A DNA stretch of 64,000 nucleotides from Pleomorphomonas sp. T1.2MG-36. Its GTDB lineage: Bacteria > Pseudomonadota > Alphaproteobacteria > Rhizobiales > Pleomorphomonadaceae. A program made the position numbers and the translations under genes. This document shows positions 40,546 to 49,321 of this stretch, one piece after another. Numbering within the stretch: position 1 is the stretch's first letter; every line of letters begins with the position of its first letter. The stretch lies in the NCBI RefSeq assembly GCF_950100655.1, contig NZ_CATNLY010000012.1, forward strand, positions 620,001 through 684,000, given 5' to 3'. The notes under the pieces were generated by a model, which had not been told where the DNA came from, made no database searches, and saw nothing but the letters and a program-made list of their open reading frames with translations.

Positions 40546-40983
40546 TCAGCTGGCGAGTGCTGCGGCGCTGGACTTCTCCAGCATGTCGGCGAGGGTCGTA
40601 CGGTCGAGAACCTCGGCGATGGCGTCCCTCACCTCGGTCATGACGATGCGGACCGAGCAGGTCGAAAGATCGCCGCAGTCGTCGCAAGGCTGGAAAGCGG
40701 TACGGCTGGCGCAGGCAATCGGCGCCAGCGGTCCGTCCAGTGCCCGCACCACCGGCCCGACCACGATCTCGGATGCCGGACGGCTCAACGCGAACCCGCC
40801 GCCCGGTCCCTTCCAGGACCGAACGAAGCCAGCGTTCTTCAAATCCCGCATGATGGCGTCGAGGAATTTCTTGGAAATGTTCTCGCGCGCGGCGATTTCC
40901 GCAACCTGGACCGCCTTGCCCGGCTCCGATCGGGCAAGGTGGACCAGTGCCTTGAGCCCGTATTTGCCCTTCTTGGTCAGCAT
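40546..40983 (-). CDS. Rrf2-family transcriptional regulator (CymR/IscR-like)
   Basis: A 145-residue winged-helix protein with the Rrf2 pattern: MLTKKGKYGLKALVHLA at the start, AEIAARENISKKFLDAIMRDLKNAGFVRSWKGPGGGFALSR for recognition helix and wing, then the dimerisation helix. Cys91, Cys100, Cys103 and Cys109 (PIACAS...CDDCGDLSTC) form a cluster that could bind an Fe-S centre or sense thiols. The ATG at 40983 starts the family consensus. CymR and IscR-type relatives control cysteine and Fe-S metabolism. It lies in the middle of the sulfur block, divergent from the amino-acid transporter, and is the best candidate regulator of the shared operators. Confidence 0.88.
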   Translation of the reverse strand: MLTKKGKYGLKALVHLARSEPGKAVQVAEIAARENISKKFLDAIMRDLKNAGFVRSWKGPGGGFALSRPASEIVVGPVVRALDGPLAPIACASRTAFQPCDDCGDLSTCSVRIVMTEVRDAIAEVLDRTTLADMLEKSSAAALAS

Positions 40984-41124
40984 CGATCGCCTCCGGACGT
41001 ACCCGGCCGAGATAGCCGGGCATGCGAATGGCGTCAATTGCAGAGCATTGCTCCGGCGCCCCCGGAGCGCGGAAAATGGCGTTTCTCACGACCATCGGGC
41101 GAACGTGGAACGAAATTCGCCATT

Positions 41125-41146
41125 ATGCTATAAATTTGATAGTTTA
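41125..41146 (+). promoter_or_regulatory. Operator-like element between Rrf2 and amino-acid transporter genes
   Basis: A weaker relative of the shared operator: the right half TAGTTTA matches with one change, the left half does not. CTAT and ATAG arms around AAATTTG form an inverted repeat (41128-41142). It lies in the divergent promoter of the Rrf2 gene and could serve autoregulation. Confidence 0.4.
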
Positions 41147-41187
41147 TATTTTGGCACTATCGGCAAGACCTGCTCAATTCGGCATCA

Positions 41188-41255
41188 GAGCCCGCCCTGA
41201 TCGGGAGGTTCTCTCCTCTCCCGATCTCAAGCCTTTCGGCGGGCTCGTCCTTTTT
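41188..41255 (+). promoter_or_regulatory. Nested hairpin with U-tract in the transporter leader (attenuator candidate)
   Basis: GAGCCCGCC (41188-41196) pairs perfectly with GGCGGGCTC (41238-41246). Inside it GATCGGGAG (41199-41207) pairs perfectly with CTCCCGATC (41218-41226). Four bases after the outer stem comes TTTTT, and the ATG at 41270 follows 14 bases later. An intrinsic terminator this close to a start codon suggests leader control by attenuation or a riboswitch, or else the end of a short leader RNA. I do not recognise a known riboswitch consensus. Confidence 0.6.
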
Positions 41256-41269
41256 CGATAGGTGATCTC

Positions 41270-42307
41270 ATGTCATTTCATTTCGGGCTCAGCCAGAGCC
41301 TGCGCGCGGCAGCCGTGGCCATCGCCGTCAGCGGCGCTTTCCTGACGACGGCCAAGGCCGGCCCCACCCTCGATGCCATTCAGCAGCGCGGACTGATCAA
41401 GGTCGGCGTCGGTACGTCACCGGGTTTCTTCGCTCCCGACTCCAACGGCAAATGGCAGGGGTTCTTCGTCGATTTCGGACGGGCGCTGGCCGTCACCGTG
41501 TTCAACGATCCCAACAAGGTCGACTTCACCTCGTCCTCGCCGCAGCAGCGCCTGCCGGCGCTTCAGGCCGGCGAGTTCGACATCCTGCTGTCCGGCGTGA
41601 CGCAGACCATCACCCGCGCCTTCAAGCTTGGCTTCCACTTCGGGCCGGTGCTGTTCTATGACGGCCAGGGCATCCTGGTGAACAAGTCGCTGGGTGTCGA
41701 GAAGGCCGCCGATCTCGACGGCGCCACCATCGGCGTGCAATCCGGCACCACCGGCGAACTGAACATCGCCGACTTCTTCCGCAAGACGGGCAAGAAATAC
41801 ACCCCCGTGGTGATCGAGGACTCCAAGGAGTTCGTCGCCGCCCTCGAGTCCGGTCGTGTCGATGCCCTGACGCAGGACAGCTCGGACCTTGCCATCCGCC
41901 GCAGCCAGCTCGCCAAGCCCGACGATTACGTAGTGCTGCCCGAGCGCCTGTCGAAGGAGCCGCTGGTTCCCGCCGTCCGCGCCGGCGACGACCGCTGGCT
42001 GGAGATCGTCAACTGGACGGTCTACGCCACCATCCAGGCCGAGGAGTTCGGCATCACCCAGGCCAACGTCGACGAGTTCCTGAAGAGCGAGGATCCGGCG
42101 ATCAAGCGCTTCCTCGGCGTCGACACCTCGCTCGGCGAAGCCATCGGTCTCGATCCGAAGTTCGCCTACAACATCATCAAGGCGGTGGGCAATTACGGCG
42201 AGATCTTCGACCGCAACATCGGCCCGAAGACGCCGGTCGGCTTCGAGCGCGGCTATAACCAGCTCTGGACCAAGGGTGGCCTTCTCTACTCGCCGCCGTT
42301 CCGCTGA
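41270..42307 (+). CDS. Polar amino-acid ABC transporter substrate-binding protein
   Basis: A 345-residue binding protein of the AapJ group, longer than GlnH-type proteins. A signal peptide ends AKA before GPTLDAIQQRGLIKVGVGTSPGFFAP. Conserved blocks include GFFVDFGRALAVTVFND, DILLSGVTQTITRAFKLGFHFGPVLFYDGQG and the late GYNQLWTKGGLLYSPPFR. Such proteins carry amino acids to the membrane permease. An AGGTGA ribosome-binding site follows the leader hairpin. The location next to cysteine/methionine enzymes suggests a sulfur amino acid such as cystine or cystathionine, which is inference. Confidence 0.9.
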   Translation: MSFHFGLSQSLRAAAVAIAVSGAFLTTAKAGPTLDAIQQRGLIKVGVGTSPGFFAPDSNGKWQGFFVDFGRALAVTVFNDPNKVDFTSSSPQQRLPALQAGEFDILLSGVTQTITRAFKLGFHFGPVLFYDGQGILVNKSLGVEKAADLDGATIGVQSGTTGELNIADFFRKTGKKYTPVVIEDSKEFVAALESGRVDALTQDSSDLAIRRSQLAKPDDYVVLPERLSKEPLVPAVRAGDDRWLEIVNWTVYATIQAEEFGITQANVDEFLKSEDPAIKRFLGVDTSLGEAIGLDPKFAYNIIKAVGNYGEIFDRNIGPKTPVGFERGYNQLWTKGGLLYSPPFR

Positions 42308-42319
42308 GAGGCGAGAGCC

Positions 42320-43531
42320 ATGGTCGACGGCGTCATCAACGCCTCGGTCGAAACCGGAGAACCGGGCCGCACGCGGCCCGGAATTCCGGCGTTCGTCCGT
42401 ATGTGGCTGGGGGGCTGGCCACTTGCCCAGATCGCCCTCTACCTCGGCACGCTGCTGCTCTTCCTGTGGCTCGGCCGAAATCTTCTCGCCAACATGGCCC
42501 GGCTCGGCCTCACGCCCGGGTTCGAGTTCCTGGAACACACCGCCAACTATGAGATCGGCGAGAGCTTCATCGCCTATGCCGCCGGCGACAGCTACGCCCG
42601 CGCGGCGCTGGTCGGTCTTCTCAACACCATGGCCGTCTCGGCGCTCGGATGCCTTGTCGCGACGGTACTCGGCGTCGGCGTCGGCATCGCCCGCCTGTCG
42701 CCCAACCCGCTGGTTTCCCGCCTCGTGCAGGCCTATGTCGAGCTGTTGCGCAACACGCCCCTGCTGCTGCAGCTCTTCGCCTGGAACACGGTGATCCATC
42801 TCCTGCCCGTACCCAAACAGGCGCTGTCGCCCGTTCCGGGCATTCTTCTCACCAATCGCGGCCTGTTCCTGCCGGCGATCGATGCGGGCGGGCGCGGATT
42901 GCTCGTGCTGGCCGCGATGGCCGCCATGCTGATCGCGACCCGGCTGGTTCTGCGCCGTCGCCGCCGGTTCGCCGGTCCGGCGCCAAGCCGCGTTGTCCTC
43001 TCGGCCTACGCGGTCGCCCTGTTGCTGCCCGTCGCCATCGCGACCGGCCTCGGCATTTCCTTCGCGCCCGACATACCGACGCTCAAGGGCTTCAACATTC
43101 GCGGTGGCGTCTCCATGACGCCGGAGTTCGCGGCACTGATGCTGGGGCTCGCCGTCAACGCCTCCGCCTCGATCGCCGAAACGGTGCGCGCCGGCATCCT
43201 CGCCGTTCCCACCGGCCAATGGGAAGCTGCCCGGTCCCTGGGCCTACGCCCCCTTGCGGTGATGCGCCTCGTCATCCTGCCGCAGGCGCTCCGCATCATC
43301 ATTCCCGTGATGACGTCGAGCTACTTGAGCCTCACCAAGAATTCGTCGCTTGCCGTTGCCATCGGCTTTCCGGACCTCGTCAGCATTCTCAATACAACGG
43401 CCAACGTCACCGGACAGGCGTTGGAGGTGATTGCGCTGATGCTCGGCGCCTACCTGACGCTCAGCCTTACGACCTCCGCGATCATGAACGCCTACAACCG
43501 AAGCCATGTCCTGAGGAGCGAGCGGCGATGA
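42320..43531 (+). CDS. Amino-acid ABC transporter permease (AapQ-like)
   Basis: A 403-residue permease 12 bases after the binding-protein gene. It has the extended AapQ/BztB layout: an N-terminal hydrophobic segment, a large periplasmic insertion, and the HisM-type domain with the VELLRNTPLLLQLFAWNTVIH and GQWEAARSLGLRPLAVMRLVILPQALRIIIP blocks. It pairs with the following permease to form the membrane heterodimer. The stop overlaps the next start. Confidence 0.9.
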   Translation: MVDGVINASVETGEPGRTRPGIPAFVRMWLGGWPLAQIALYLGTLLLFLWLGRNLLANMARLGLTPGFEFLEHTANYEIGESFIAYAAGDSYARAALVGLLNTMAVSALGCLVATVLGVGVGIARLSPNPLVSRLVQAYVELLRNTPLLLQLFAWNTVIHLLPVPKQALSPVPGILLTNRGLFLPAIDAGGRGLLVLAAMAAMLIATRLVLRRRRRFAGPAPSRVVLSAYAVALLLPVAIATGLGISFAPDIPTLKGFNIRGGVSMTPEFAALMLGLAVNASASIAETVRAGILAVPTGQWEAARSLGLRPLAVMRLVILPQALRIIIPVMTSSYLSLTKNSSLAVAIGFPDLVSILNTTANVTGQALEVIALMLGAYLTLSLTTSAIMNAYNRSHVLRSERR

Positions 43532-44583
43532 GTGCGCTGCGTCCGCCATCCCTCCTCGACAGGTCGCCATTCCTGAAAGCGACCGTCGGCAGTCGTGGCA
43601 ACCTGGCCCTGTCGGTCGCCGTCGTGATCGTCGCGGCATTGCTGGTGCCGCCGCTGGTCCGCTGGTTGCTGATCGACGCCACCTTCCTCGGTACGGCCGA
43701 GACCTGCAAGGCGGCCAGCGGCGCCTGCTGGGCCTTTGTCGGCGAAAAGCTGAAGTTCATCGTCCTGGGCTTTTATCCGCAGGACGAGGCTTCGCGCGCC
43801 TATGCGGCCAGTGCGCTTCTGATTGGGCTTCTGGCACTGTCAGCCGTACCGCGCTTCTGGGGCCGCTGGCTGGTGGGCGGCTGGGTCGCAGGAGTTGGCG
43901 GCGCCATCTGGCTGCTGGGCGGCGGCGGGCCGCTGTCGCCCATACCGACCGAAAAGTGGGGCGGCCTGCCGGTGACGCTGCTTCTGTCGCTCGGCAGCTT
44001 CATCCTCGCCTTTCCGCTCGCCATCGTGCTGGCGCTTGCCCGCCGCTCGAAGCTCGGCGGCATCCGCCTCTATGCGGTCGTGCTGATCGAGACTGTGCGC
44101 GGCGTGCCGTTCATCGCCATTCTCTACACGGCAACGCTGCTGTTCCCGTTGATGCTGCCGGCCGGCGCCGCCATCGACAAGTTCGCGCGCGCCGCGGTGG
44201 CGCTATCGATCTTCGTGTCGGCCTATCTCGCCGAAATCATCCGCGCCGGCCTTCAGGCGGTACCGCGCGGACAGTCGGAGGCCGCCGCGTCGCTCGGTCT
44301 CACGCATTGGCAAACGCTGCGTCTGGTGGTGTTGCCGCAAGCGCTGAAACAGGTGATCGCCCCGATCGTCAACCTGGCGATCGGCATCTTCCAGGATACG
44401 ACGCTGGTGGCGATCATCGGCATGTTCGACCTGCTCAACGCGGCGCGCGCGGCCGCGACCGATCCGATGTGGATCGGCTTTTATGCCGAAGCCTATGTGT
44501 TCGCCGCGGCCGTCTACTTCGTCTTCTGCTTTACCGCCGCTCGCTACAGCCTCTGGCTGGAGCGGCATCTCAGCGTGCCATGA
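43528..44583 (+). CDS. Amino-acid ABC transporter permease (AapM-like)
   Basis: A 351-residue permease starting at an ATG overlapping the previous stop (ATGA). It shows the AapM/BztC pattern: several N-terminal helices, VVLIETVRGVPFIAILYTATLLFPL, then the EAA loop QAVPRGQSEAAASLGLTHWQTLRLVVLPQAL. No ATPase gene follows: 260 bases of non-coding sequence lead to the cystathionine beta-synthase gene. The energising subunit must therefore be encoded elsewhere. Confidence 0.9.
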   Translation: MSALRPPSLLDRSPFLKATVGSRGNLALSVAVVIVAALLVPPLVRWLLIDATFLGTAETCKAASGACWAFVGEKLKFIVLGFYPQDEASRAYAASALLIGLLALSAVPRFWGRWLVGGWVAGVGGAIWLLGGGGPLSPIPTEKWGGLPVTLLLSLGSFILAFPLAIVLALARRSKLGGIRLYAVVLIETVRGVPFIAILYTATLLFPLMLPAGAAIDKFARAAVALSIFVSAYLAEIIRAGLQAVPRGQSEAAASLGLTHWQTLRLVVLPQALKQVIAPIVNLAIGIFQDTTLVAIIGMFDLLNAARAAATDPMWIGFYAEAYVFAAAVYFVFCFTAARYSLWLERHLSVP

Positions 44584-44638
44584 GCGTTCAAGACAAACCG
44601 CATGCGCTCAAACCCGGTTGACGCGGCATATCGTTCCA

Positions 44639-44663
44639 GTATTTCGCAGCAAAATGGAAATAC
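44639..44663. promoter_or_regulatory. Inverted repeat upstream of the CBS gene
   Basis: GTATTTC and GAAATAC form a perfect 7-bp inverted repeat with 11 bases between. It lies in the 260-base gap before the cystathionine beta-synthase gene. It resembles the AATAC core of the shared operator only weakly. The rest of the gap shows no gene. Confidence 0.4.
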
Positions 44664-44843
44664 AAAGCTGATGACCTGTCGACATAACGGCTAACCTTCG
44701 CTGAAATCCTGGCTGTATCCGGCATCGTCCGGACCAATAGCAAGCGCGATGTCGTGCGACACCGAAGCCAGATGCAACCTTCTTCTTTCGGTCTGTTCGC
44801 CAATACGGTGAGCAACCGACCGTTTTCTCTTGGGAGACACTCC

Positions 44844-46229
44844 ATGTCCGCTCTCCGGAAACCCGCCCATTCGGCGCTCGACCTGATCGGCGCCACGCCG
44901 GTCGTCGAACTCACTCGCTTCGATACCGGCCCCTGCCGCCTGTTCGTCAAGCTCGAAAGCGCCAATCCCGGTGGGTCGATCAAGGATCGCGTCGCCCTTT
45001 CGATGATCTCCGCCGCCGAGGCCGACGGCCGCCTGAAGCCCGGTGGAACCATCATCGAGGCGACCGCCGGCAACACCGGCCTCGGCCTTGCCCAGGTCGG
45101 CCTGCCCAAGGGCTACAAGGTGATCCTCATCGTGCCCGACAAGATGTCGCGCGAGAAGATCGCCCACCTGCGCGCGCTCGGCACCGACGTACGCATCACC
45201 CGCTCCGACGTCGGCAAGGGCCACCCCGCCTATTACCAGGACATGGCCGAGCGTCTCGCCTCCGAACTTGGCGCCTTCTACGTCAACCAGTTCGCCAACC
45301 CGGCCAACCCTGCCGCCCACGAGACGACGACCGCGCCGGAGATCCATGCGCAGCTTGACGGCGACGTCGACGCCATCGTGGTCGGCGTCGGCTCCGGCGG
45401 CACACTTTCGGGCATCGGTCGCTACTTCAAGCGGGTATCGCCGAAAACCGAGATGGTGCTCGCCGACCCCTCCGGCTCCGTTCTGGCGCCGCTCGTCAAC
45501 ACGGGCGAACTGATCGAAGCCGGCTCCTGGGCCGTCGAAGGCATCGGCGAGGACTTCGTGCCGCCCAACTGCGACCTGTCGCTGGTGTCGTCGGCCTATA
45601 CCGTCACCGACGCCGAAAGCTTCGCCACCGCCCGCGAACTGCTCTCCAAGGAGGGCATCCTGGCCGGATCCTCGTCCGGCACGCTGCTGGCGGCGGCGCT
45701 CAAGTATTGCCGCGCCCAGACGACGCCCAAGCGCGTGGTCACTCTCGTTTGCGACACCGGCGCCAAGTACCTCTCCAAGGTCTACGACGACAGCTGGCTC
45801 GCCGAGCAGGGGCTGGCCGACCGGCCGGTCCGCGGCAACCTCTCCGATCTGGTCATCCGCCGCCAGCAGGATGGTTCCACCGTGACCGTCGCTCCCGACG
45901 ACACGCTGGCGACCGCCTACAAGCGGATGCGGCAGGCTGACGTGTCGCAGTTGCCCGTGGTTGCGGGCGGGCGGCTCGTCGGCATCATCGACGAGAGCGA
46001 CCTCTATGCCGCCTTGGGGCGCGGAGCGGTGGCCGGGCAGGCCCGCTTCGGAGAGGCCGTCGGCAACCACATGATCACCGATCTGCACACGCTGCAGTCC
46101 ATCGATCCCGTCAGCGCCGCCCTCCCCCTGTTCGAGCGCGGCGAAGTCGCCCTGGTGCTCGACGGCAGCGATTTTCTCGGCGTGGTCACCCGCGTCGATC
46201 TCATCAATCACCTGAGGCTTCACTCGTGA
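44844..46229 (+). CDS. Cystathionine beta-synthase
   Basis: A 461-residue PLP enzyme that joins serine and homocysteine to cystathionine. The PLP lysine is Lys47 in NPGGSIKDRVAL, followed by EATAGNTGLGLA and the phosphate-binding GVGSGGTLSGIGRYFK. Two C-terminal CBS repeats (about residues 335-455, DLVIRRQQDGSTVTVAPDDTL and HMITDLHTLQSIDPV) distinguish it from cysteine synthase. GGGAGA precedes the ATG. With the overlapping downstream gene it forms a reverse-transsulfuration pair converting homocysteine to cysteine. Confidence 0.9.
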   Translation: MSALRKPAHSALDLIGATPVVELTRFDTGPCRLFVKLESANPGGSIKDRVALSMISAAEADGRLKPGGTIIEATAGNTGLGLAQVGLPKGYKVILIVPDKMSREKIAHLRALGTDVRITRSDVGKGHPAYYQDMAERLASELGAFYVNQFANPANPAAHETTTAPEIHAQLDGDVDAIVVGVGSGGTLSGIGRYFKRVSPKTEMVLADPSGSVLAPLVNTGELIEAGSWAVEGIGEDFVPPNCDLSLVSSAYTVTDAESFATARELLSKEGILAGSSSGTLLAAALKYCRAQTTPKRVVTLVCDTGAKYLSKVYDDSWLAEQGLADRPVRGNLSDLVIRRQQDGSTVTVAPDDTLATAYKRMRQADVSQLPVVAGGRLVGIIDESDLYAALGRGAVAGQARFGEAVGNHMITDLHTLQSIDPVSAALPLFERGEVALVLDGSDFLGVVTRVDLINHLRLHS

Positions 46230-47404
46230 CCTACCAGCCCCCGCGCATCAATCATCGGCTCGCCTTCTCGACCCGCACCATCCACGGCGGCCAGAGCCAT
46301 GATCCGACCACCGGCGCCGTGATGGTGCCGATCTACGCCACCTCCACGTTCGCCCAATCGAGCCCCGGCGTGCACAAGGGCTGGGAATACGGCCGCACCC
46401 ACAACCCGACGCGTCAGGCCTTCGAGCGGGCGATCGCCGACCTCGAAAGCGGCACCGCCGGCTTCGCCTTCGCCTCGGGCCTTGCCGCCATCGCCAACAT
46501 CCTGGAAACCCTCGACCATGGCGCCCATATCGTCGCCTCCGACGATCTCTATGGCGGCACCTTCCGGCTGATCGACAAGGTGCGTCGCCGCTCGGCCGGT
46601 CTCGACGTCTCCTTTGCCGACTTCCGCGATCCGGCTGCCATCGAGGCGGCGATCCGGCCAGGGACGAAGCTGATCTGGGTGGAGACGCCAACCAACCCGA
46701 TGCTGAAGATCGTCGATCTCCAGGCGATCGCCGCCATCGGCCGCAAGCGCGGCATCGTCACCGTCGCCGACAACACCTTCGCCAGCCCCGCCATCCAGCG
46801 CCCCCTGGAGCTCGGCATCGACCTCGTCGTCCACTCGACGACAAAATATCTCAACGGTCATTCCGACATGATCGGCGGCGCGGTTGTGGTGGGCGATAAC
46901 GCCGAGCTGCGCGAGCGCCTCACCTTCCTGCAGAATGCCGTTGGCGCGGTCTCCGGGCCGTTCGACAGCTTCCTCGCGCTGCGCGGCCTGAAGACGCTGG
47001 CGCTCAGGATCGAGCGCCACTCGTCCAACGCGCTTGCCATTGCCCGCTATCTCGAGGGACGGAGGGGTGTGCGACGGGTGATCTATCCCGGCCTCGAAAG
47101 CCATCCGCAACATGCTCTCGCCAAATCGCAGATGTCGGCCTTCGGCGGCATCGTCAGCGTCGAGCTCGACCGTGATCTTGAGGGCACCAAGCGCTTCCTT
47201 GAGAACACCAGGCTGTTCACGCTGGCCGAAAGCCTCGGTGGCGTCGAAAGCCTGATCGAGCATCCGGCCATCATGACGCATGCCTCTATCCCTGCCGAAC
47301 AGCGCGCCAAGCTCGGCATCTCCGATGGCTTCGTTCGCCTGTCGGCCGGCATCGAGGACAGCGGCGACCTGATCGACGACCTCAGGGCCGCCCTCGACGC
47401 CTGA
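46226..47404 (+). CDS. Cystathionine gamma-lyase / gamma-synthase family enzyme
   Basis: A 392-residue PLP enzyme starting at a GTG that overlaps the CBS stop. The Cys/Met family pattern is complete: STRTIHGGQSHDPTTGAVMVPIY, YGRTHNPTRQAFE, LYGGTFRL, WVETPTNPMLK, and the PLP lysine Lys207 in VVHSTTKYLNGHSD. Coupling to CBS favours gamma-lyase, which splits cystathionine to cysteine, 2-oxobutyrate and ammonia. Gamma-synthase activity cannot be excluded from sequence. Confidence 0.9.
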   Translation: MTYQPPRINHRLAFSTRTIHGGQSHDPTTGAVMVPIYATSTFAQSSPGVHKGWEYGRTHNPTRQAFERAIADLESGTAGFAFASGLAAIANILETLDHGAHIVASDDLYGGTFRLIDKVRRRSAGLDVSFADFRDPAAIEAAIRPGTKLIWVETPTNPMLKIVDLQAIAAIGRKRGIVTVADNTFASPAIQRPLELGIDLVVHSTTKYLNGHSDMIGGAVVVGDNAELRERLTFLQNAVGAVSGPFDSFLALRGLKTLALRIERHSSNALAIARYLEGRRGVRRVIYPGLESHPQHALAKSQMSAFGGIVSVELDRDLEGTKRFLENTRLFTLAESLGGVESLIEHPAIMTHASIPAEQRAKLGISDGFVRLSAGIEDSGDLIDDLRAALDA

Positions 47405-47423
47405 GCGGCCGACATCGAATGCG

Positions 47424-47454
47424 AAGAGGCCGGGGGGATGACCTCCGGCCTCTT
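47424..47454. terminator. Bidirectional terminator between the transsulfuration and Mar-like operons
   Basis: AAGAGGCCGG and CCGGCCTCTT form a perfect 10-bp stem with an 11-base loop, 19 bases after the lyase stop and 23 bases before the end of the NifH-like gene. It separates the convergent operons. Confidence 0.75.
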
Positions 47455-47477
47455 GCTTTGCGCGGTATCGCTGAAGA

Positions 47478-48347
47478 TCAAGCCACGGCGCGTGCCCGCT
47501 CGGCCCGTTCCATCTGGACGATGTGCTCGGCCCAGCGCGCCGACCAGTCGCGCAGTTCCGACTGGCTGAGCGGCGTCGGCACCTTCGACTGTTCGTGGCC
47601 GGCGATGTGGCGAGCGAGCGCACGGTAGACGTCGGCCTGCTCGGAGTGCGGCGCGGCCTCGATGGTCGTCTTGCCCGACAGCTCGGCCTGGGTGACGGTC
47701 AGCGAGCGCGGCACGAACTGGACGATCGGCGTCGAGGTCTTGGCCGAAAAGTCCTCGATGATCTCGCGCTGGAAGTCGGTGTTGATCGAGTTGGCGATGA
47801 TGCCGCCCAACAGCGCGCCGCCGCTCGACGAGAATTTCTCGATGCCGCGGAACAGGTTGTTGGCGGCGTAGATGGCCATGAAATCGGCAGAGGACACGGT
47901 GAACACGTGTTCGGCAATGCCCTCGCGCACCGGTACGGCAAAGCCGCCGCACACCACGTCGCCCAGCACGTCGTAGATGACGAAGTCGAGGTCAAGATCC
48001 TCGAACACCCGCTGCTGCTTCAGGAGCTCGACGGCGGTGATGATGCCGCGGCCGGCGCAGCCGACACCCGGCGCCGGACCGCCCGCCTCGACGCAGTAGA
48101 TGCCGGCAAAGCCCTTGAACACCGCCTCGCGGGCATCGACCCGGCGCTTCTCGGCCAAGAGGTCGAGCACAGAAGGGATGTATTCGCCGCCACGCAGCGT
48201 CGTCGTGGAATCGGCCTTCGGATCGCAGCCGAACTGCATCACCTTGTAGCCGGCCTCGGCAAGCGCGGCGGAGATGTTGGAGGTGGTGGTCGACTTGCCG
48301 ATGCCGCCCTTGCCGTAGATGGCGATCTGCTTGGGTTTGCGGGACAT
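47478..48347 (-). CDS. marH: NifH-like reductase (MarH candidate)
   Basis: A 289-residue P-loop ATPase that passes electrons to the D/K component. Walker A GKGGIGKST lies at residues 12-20, and Cys97 (CAGRGI) and Cys133 (DVVCGGF) are the ligands of the subunit-bridging [4Fe-4S] cluster. Arg100 matches the ADP-ribosylation site of nitrogenase reductase. The C-terminal 40 residues diverge from NifH. It is the last gene of the operon, 32 bases after the NifB-like gene. Close overall similarity to NifH does not by itself separate it from true nitrogenase; context does. Confidence 0.85.
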   Translation of the reverse strand: MSRKPKQIAIYGKGGIGKSTTTSNISAALAEAGYKVMQFGCDPKADSTTTLRGGEYIPSVLDLLAEKRRVDAREAVFKGFAGIYCVEAGGPAPGVGCAGRGIITAVELLKQQRVFEDLDLDFVIYDVLGDVVCGGFAVPVREGIAEHVFTVSSADFMAIYAANNLFRGIEKFSSSGGALLGGIIANSINTDFQREIIEDFSAKTSTPIVQFVPRSLTVTQAELSGKTTIEAAPHSEQADVYRALARHIAGHEQSKVPTPLSQSELRDWSARWAEHIVQMERAERARAVA

Positions 48348-48379
48348 GAAATACTCCTTGAGGATTGAAAAGCGGGCGG

Positions 48380-49321
48380 TCAGCCGTGTGAGAACGTGGG
48401 TTCGGTCTGCAGATCGTCGCCGTAGAGATCGGCCGTGTAGTCGGAGAGTCCGGGCACGCCTGCGGCATCGGCACGGCAGCGCTGGCAGTGGGTGAACACC
48501 TTGAGATGCCGTGCGGCATCGGCGCGCGCCTTGTGTCGCTCAATGAAGGTCGGTTCCTTCAAGTGGGCGAGCTGATGCTCGGGGATCAGCGGGATGACGT
48601 TGATCATCCGCGCGCCGGCCGCCGCCACCGTTTCCGCCACTTGCCCGATGTGATGATCGTTGATGGTGGGGATCAGCACCGTGTTGATCTTGATGGTGAA
48701 ACCGAGCTCGGCAGCACGGGCGATGCCCGTGAGCTGACTGTCGATCAGCCGCCGTGCCGCTTCGATGCCGTCGAGCCGTTTGCGCTCCCAGGCGAGCTTC
48801 GGCGTGATCTTGGCCTGAATCTCCGGATCGACGGCATTGACCGTCACCGTCAGCGTGACCACGCCGGCCGCGTGGAGATCGCCGATGCGCGCCGGCAATT
48901 GTAGGCCGTTGGTCGAAACGCAGAGCGTCAGGTGGGGCCAGCGGGCATGGATCTCGGCGAAGGTCTCGATGGCATGGTCGGAGGCGAGCGGATCGCCGGG
49001 GCCGGCGATGCCGACGACGGTGAGATTGGGGATCAGCCGCAGCGCCCGCTCGACGACTTCGACGGCTTCCTGGGACTTGAGCAGACGGGCGGCGACGCCG
49101 GGCCGCTGTTCGACGCGGTTGAAATCGCGCCGGCAGAAGGCGCAGGCGATGTTGCAGAGTGGAGAGACGGGAAGATGCAGTCGCGCCGCCTTGGCATGGC
49201 CCTCCGCCGTGGTCGAAAAGCAGGGATGCTTGCCTTCGAGGTCGGGGAAAGCCGGCTGCATGGCGGCCTGCCGCATGCCGTGTGCCGCGCAGGCCGAGGA
49301 GGCTATGCCTGAAACGCTCAT
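48380..49321 (-). CDS. marB: NifB-like radical SAM cofactor synthase (MarB candidate)
   Basis: A 313-residue radical SAM protein. The AdoMet cluster motif CX3CX2C is at Cys56, Cys60, Cys63 (LCNIACAFC). The upstream KHPCF (Cys34) and the C-terminal HCQRC (Cys279, Cys282) are NifB-specific cysteines that hold the precursor clusters, and GIAGPGDPL follows. NifB fuses two [4Fe-4S] units and inserts carbide to make the 8Fe core. The C-terminal NifX domain found in many NifB proteins is absent and encoded by the previous gene instead. The ATG at 49321 overlaps that gene's stop; an upstream ATG at 49441 lies within it and is rejected. Confidence 0.85.
   Translation of the reverse strand: MSVSGIASSACAAHGMRQAAMQPAFPDLEGKHPCFSTTAEGHAKAARLHLPVSPLCNIACAFCRRDFNRVEQRPGVAARLLKSQEAVEVVERALRLIPNLTVVGIAGPGDPLASDHAIETFAEIHARWPHLTLCVSTNGLQLPARIGDLHAAGVVTLTVTVNAVDPEIQAKITPKLAWERKRLDGIEAARRLIDSQLTGIARAAELGFTIKINTVLIPTINDHHIGQVAETVAAAGARMINVIPLIPEHQLAHLKEPTFIERHKARADAARHLKVFTHCQRCRADAAGVPGLSDYTADLYGDDLQTEPTFSHG

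Noticed and set aside
41188..41255. SAM-II or other known methionine riboswitch
   Set aside because: The leader has a nested rod-like hairpin and a U-tract but not the pseudoknot sequence I remember for SAM-II, so only an attenuator-like label is justified.
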